Assembly (NCBI GenBank): GCA_900550065.1
Contig: URQR01000080.1
Location: 1 to 8,793 of the forward strand
Direction: 5' to 3'
DNA length: 8,793 nucleotides
Origin: an uncultured Eubacteriales bacterium
GTDB lineage: Bacteria > Bacillota > Clostridia > UBA1381 > UMGS1253
Position 1 is the first letter of the stretch; each line of letters starts with the position of its first letter. Both the position numbers and the translations under genes were made by a program. The notes under the pieces are model-generated. The model saw nothing but the letters and a program-made list of their open reading frames with translations, was not told the origin of the DNA and searched no databases. Below, in pieces: positions 7,031 through 8,793 of the stretch.

Positions 7031-7077
7031 GATTGCAGTGAATTTATATAGGTATTTTTTTAATTTTTTCGGCAAAG

Positions 7078-7106
7078 TTTACTTTTAAGTGCATTTTCTG
7101 TATAGT
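7078..7106 (+). promoter_or_regulatory. Promoter of the TIM-barrel isomerase-like gene
   Basis: TTTACT (7078-7083) and TATAGT (7101-7106) are separated by 17 nt. The -10 ends 33 nt before the proposed ATG at 7140. It points away from the GDSL promoter, making this interval a divergent regulatory region. Confidence 0.6.
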
Positions 7107-7118
7107 ACAAGTAACGAC

Positions 7119-7133
7119 AAAAAAAGGGGGGGG
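7119..7133 (+). repeat. A7-G8 homopolymer pair forming the ribosome-binding site
   Basis: Seven A (7119-7125) are followed by eight G (7126-7133), which serve as the Shine-Dalgarno sequence 6 nt before ATG 7140. Homopolymers of this length slip easily, so the count could vary between cells or be misread. Confidence 0.6.
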
Positions 7134-7139
7134 ACTTTG

Positions 7140-7922
7140 ATGCTATTCGGAATGCCGACATTAATTGAAACGGAAACGCTAACCGACTGTGTGCAATTAT
7201 GCAAGGCGCTTGGCCTTGATTTTATCGAGCTGAATATGAACCTGCCGGCGTATCAGGCCGATGTATTGGATATAGAACAGCTTAACCGTATCCACAATAC
7301 ACAAAATATTTTTTTTACAATCCACCTCGACGAGAACCTAAATGTCTGTGACTTCAACCGCCTGGTGGCCAGCGCCTATCTCGAAACAGTGCTGCAAACA
7401 ATTGAAGCCGCGAAACGGATTGGCGCACCTGTTCTTAACATGCATATGGCGGGCGGCGTCTATTTTACTTTGCCGGACAGGCGTGAATACCTCTTTTCCC
7501 GTTACCGCGACAACTATCTCTCTGCGCTTTCCCGCTTCCGGCAGGCATGTGCGCACGCCATTGGTACGAGCGGGATAAAAATAACTATTGAAAACACAAA
7601 TGGATACCCGGATTTTATAAAAGAAGGCATCGAGCTGCTTTTGGAAAGCAATACCTTTGCCTTGACACTCGACACCGGGCATAGCCGCTGCGTCGGCGGT
7701 ATTGACGAGGCGTTTATCCTATCCCATTCGGATAGATTGGCGCATATGCATCTGCATGACGCGTCCGGTAAAAAAGATCACCTACCGCTTGGGGTAGGCG
7801 ATATGCCGCTGCAAACGTATCTTTCACTCGCAAAAGAGCACAGCTGCCGTGTCGTACTGGAAACAAAAACAATCAGCGGCCTGCGTGAAAGCGTTAGTGT
7901 ATTAAACAGCTATTTAGTATAA
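7140..7922 (+). CDS. TIM-barrel sugar phosphate isomerase/epimerase-like protein (xylose isomerase-like, AP endonuclease 2 fold)
   Basis: I choose ATG 7140 (260 residues), placed 6 nt behind the G-run ribosome-binding site and giving the family-like start MLFGMPTLIE. The frame stays open upstream to ATG 7089, but that start lies upstream of the -10 box. The barrel shows the usual metal-site acids and histidines at strand ends: FIELNM (Glu30), HLDEN (His62), NMHMAGG (His102), ITIENT (Glu151), LTLDTGH (Asp178, His181), HMHLHD (His204, His206, Asp207) and VVLETKT (Glu241). These fit divalent metal-dependent isomerases or epimerases of sugars or polyols. The exact substrate is unknown, and an endonuclease IV role is less likely from the overall pattern. 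No signal peptide is seen, so it is cytoplasmic. It diverges from the GDSL hydrolase gene and ends at a strong terminator. Confidence 0.88.
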   Translation: MLFGMPTLIETETLTDCVQLCKALGLDFIELNMNLPAYQADVLDIEQLNRIHNTQNIFFTIHLDENLNVCDFNRLVASAYLETVLQTIEAAKRIGAPVLNMHMAGGVYFTLPDRREYLFSRYRDNYLSALSRFRQACAHAIGTSGIKITIENTNGYPDFIKEGIELLLESNTFALTLDTGHSRCVGGIDEAFILSHSDRLAHMHLHDASGKKDHLPLGVGDMPLQTYLSLAKEHSCRVVLETKTISGLRESVSVLNSYLV

Positions 7923-7951
7923 AAAAGTCCCGCGTTCGCGGGACTTTTTTT
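7921..7951. terminator. Bidirectional intrinsic terminator
   Basis: A 13-bp perfect stem (AAAAAAGTCCCGC with its complement) closes a GTTC loop and is flanked by A and T runs on both sides. It works for the plus-strand TIM-barrel gene, whose stop codon it overlaps, and equally for minus-strand transcription arriving from the PH-like gene. Confidence 0.93.
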
Positions 7952-8036
7952 ATGTCTCCATACCCAAATATTCCATCATTCCTTTTACGTATGTAAGCTT
8001 CATCTGTCTTATCTCAAACGGCGTGGTAACCGGGAT
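7950..8036 (-). pseudogene. Start-less open frame, possible C-terminal remnant
   Basis: The frame between TAA 8039-8037 and TAA 7952-7950 encodes 28 residues, starting IPVTTPFEIRQMKL and ending EYLGMET. The composition looks protein-like and the stop sits at the terminator, as in a real gene end. The only ATG choices are internal (MKLTYVKG and later) and have no Shine-Dalgarno sequence. I do not recognise the family. It overlaps the frame at 8009-8185 in another phase, so the two could be parts of one frameshifted gene. Confidence 0.3.
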
Positions 8037-8185
8037 TTACTTGCAGAATAGTAAGCAAATCCGGTGAGTACCCACACCGGAGCTTGCCATTCCGGCAAGC
8101 AATGCTCGTGTTTATACACCCGTGTAAACTTGTTAAGGACTGCCCCAAACCCCTGAACGATTTTTTTATAATATCGGCTACGCTC
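8009..8185 (-). pseudogene. Start-less 58-codon open frame downstream of the PH-like gene
   Basis: It lies in the same reading frame as the PH-like gene, separated from its TGA by three codons and a TAG. The translation includes VQGFGAVLNKFTRVYKHEH and LPEWQAPVWVLTGFAYY, a mix of aromatic and hydrophobic residues that looks coding, but there is no ATG. The only GTG codons are internal, without a Shine-Dalgarno sequence. I do not recognise a characterised family. The same bases form several short hairpins, so the reading may be incidental to a structured repeat element. Confidence 0.3.
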
Positions 8186-8194
8186 CTACGGAGC
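8033..8194. other. Cluster of short hairpins in an intergenic interval
   Basis: Successive inverted repeats fill this interval. 8033-8044 pairs with 8051-8062 (12 positions with one mismatch and one G-T). CCGGTG 8061-8066 pairs with CACCGG 8075-8080. GCTTGCC 8082-8088 pairs with GGCAAGC 8094-8100. GTTTA-CAC around 8110-8119 pairs with GTGTAAAC 8122-8129 with a small bulge. GCTCC 8182-8186 pairs with GGAGC 8190-8194. This density is unusual and suggests a palindromic repeat element or structured RNA. No known RNA class is recognised. Confidence 0.4.
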
Positions 8195-8197
8195 TAA

Positions 8198-8677
8198 TCA
8201 CTTACTTCTTTTACCGAATCCGTTGATGATAGTACCTTTGACTCCGTTTTCCAAGATGCCCTTAATAGCCCCTCTTGTATCCAGCCCCAGTGTGTCATCA
8301 ATTATGTCGAATGCGTCTTTGATTTTATTGCAGCCACGGCGAGCAAGTGAAATCCCGGTTACTGTATCCACAATCTTTCCAGTGAATTTGCGGGCATCAA
8401 GCATACCCGAAAATACAATAGACAGATTCTTGTCCACAGTTTGTACTTCAACGGTAGCGCCCTTTTGCTTAATCTGTGCTATATCGTTGTAAACTTTCAC
8501 AGATTCCAGCGGAAGGATGTCAATGAGTTCACGCTCTTTCTTGAATAATCCCATTTCTTTTTCAAAGATGATTTTCTGTGATGTAAGAATCAGTTGTAAT
8601 ATTCCCTTATAATTTTTGCTTGTAACGACTCCCTCGTACAGCACAACTTCATCAGCCAGCAATTCATAGTTTCCCAT
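8198..8677 (-). CDS. Small soluble protein with a bacterial PH/GRAM-like domain
   Basis: The 159-residue product begins MGNYELLADEVVLYEGVV and continues with alternating strands: KGILQLILTSQKIIFEKE, ILPLESVKVY and ATVEVQTVDKNLSIVFSG. This is the pattern of bacterial PH-like domains, in which 'LT..kiif' and 'iplesI..v' are recurrent. A helix with DARKFTGKIVDTVTG follows. The C-terminal 50 residues are Gly/Lys-rich (GAIKGILENGVKGTIINGFG) and may form an amphipathic or membrane-contacting tail. Function is unknown; such domains bind lipids or proteins. The start is supported by GGAG (8687-8684), 6 nt before ATG 8677. No secretion signal or membrane helix is seen. It converges on the TIM-barrel gene across the shared terminator. 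The PH-like assignment rests on pattern only. Confidence 0.7.
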   Translation of the reverse strand: MGNYELLADEVVLYEGVVTSKNYKGILQLILTSQKIIFEKEMGLFKKERELIDILPLESVKVYNDIAQIKQKGATVEVQTVDKNLSIVFSGMLDARKFTGKIVDTVTGISLARRGCNKIKDAFDIIDDTLGLDTRGAIKGILENGVKGTIINGFGKRSK

Positions 8678-8725
8678 AGTTTTCTCCTCTCTGTTCGTTA
8701 TTAATTTGTGATAATACTTTTAGCT

Positions 8726-8793
8726 TTAAAAATATTCTTGCTGGATTAGGGGACACTCGTCCATACAAGCAGGATTAGGATAACTAGTATTTT
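8726..8793 (-). CDS. Possible C-terminal end of a gene running in from the right edge
   Basis: A frame open from the window edge to TAA 8728-8726 reads NTSYPNPACMDECPLIQQEYF. It lies 48 nt before the PH-like gene on the same strand, as an upstream operon partner would. A Cys-x3-Cys pair is visible. With only 21 codons, chance is quite possible; an ATG at 8764 would give just 12 residues. No family is recognised. Confidence 0.22.
   Translation of the reverse strand, partial: NTSYPNPACMDECPLIQQEYF

Larger units (their letters stand above)
6998..7036 (-). repeat. Promoter-leader block, copy upstream of the GDSL gene
   Basis: This 39-nt block on the minus strand corresponds to 6004-6041. It shares GCAAT-TGCTATAATAA, a CTAT segment and CTACGGGG. 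In this copy the final GGGG runs into the Shine-Dalgarno sequence GGGGAGG; in the hflX copy CTACGGGG is followed by about 60 nt of leader. Confidence 0.6.

Noticed and set aside
7089..7139. Upstream ATG at 7089 as the start of the TIM-barrel gene
   Set aside because: It lies between the proposed -35 and -10 boxes, so it would not be in the transcript. The family-like N-terminus and the ribosome-binding site both favour 7140.
8033..8194. Integron attC sites or a CRISPR array
   Set aside because: The hairpins differ in sequence and spacing, no direct repeats recur, and no integrase or cas gene is in the window.

Overview
The window joins two stretches that do not look alike. From the trxA stop codon (about 3604) to the right end it reads as a Clostridia-like Bacillota chromosome: genes start behind strong Shine-Dalgarno sequences, sigma-A type promoters are recognisable, and the housekeeping genes are richer in G+C. 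From 1 to about 3602 it is a more A+T-rich polysaccharide (capsule or O-antigen) gene cluster. Its genes overlap or nearly touch and have no Shine-Dalgarno sequence, which is more typical of Bacteroidota. The seam falls directly behind the trxA stop codon and inside a flippase gene that has lost its start. It may be a real rearrangement after horizontal transfer or an artefactual joining of two genomes; the sequence alone cannot decide.

Left region (1-3602, all minus strand). In transcription order it holds a decayed Wzx-type flippase (5' end missing plus an in-frame amber codon), UDP-galactopyranose mutase (glf), a DUF4422 glycosyltransferase and the first 171 codons of a Wzy/O-antigen-ligase-like membrane protein that runs off the left edge. 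If intact, such a set would make, export and polymerise a galactofuranose-containing repeat unit. Here the export step is broken.

Middle region (3604-6986, minus strand). trxA has its own clear promoter. hflX and a YigZ/IMPACT-family gene form a two-gene operon with 3 nt between them. Upstream lies an SGNH/GDSL hydrolase whose stop codon sits just inside the hflX promoter region.

Right region (6987-8793). The GDSL gene (minus) and a TIM-barrel sugar isomerase/epimerase-like gene (plus) diverge from a 153-nt regulatory interval. The promoter-leader block in that interval is clearly related to the one in front of hflX. A strong bidirectional terminator follows the TIM-barrel gene. Beyond it is a roughly 240-nt stretch with several short hairpins and two overlapping start-less open frames, probably a degraded gene or a structured repeat. 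After that come a small PH-like protein gene and the last codons of a possible upstream gene.

No CRISPR array, tRNA, rRNA, integrase or transposase was recognised. I do not see a convincing new multi-gene system. The best leads are the trxA/wzx junction, the duplicated promoter block and the hairpin-rich interval.
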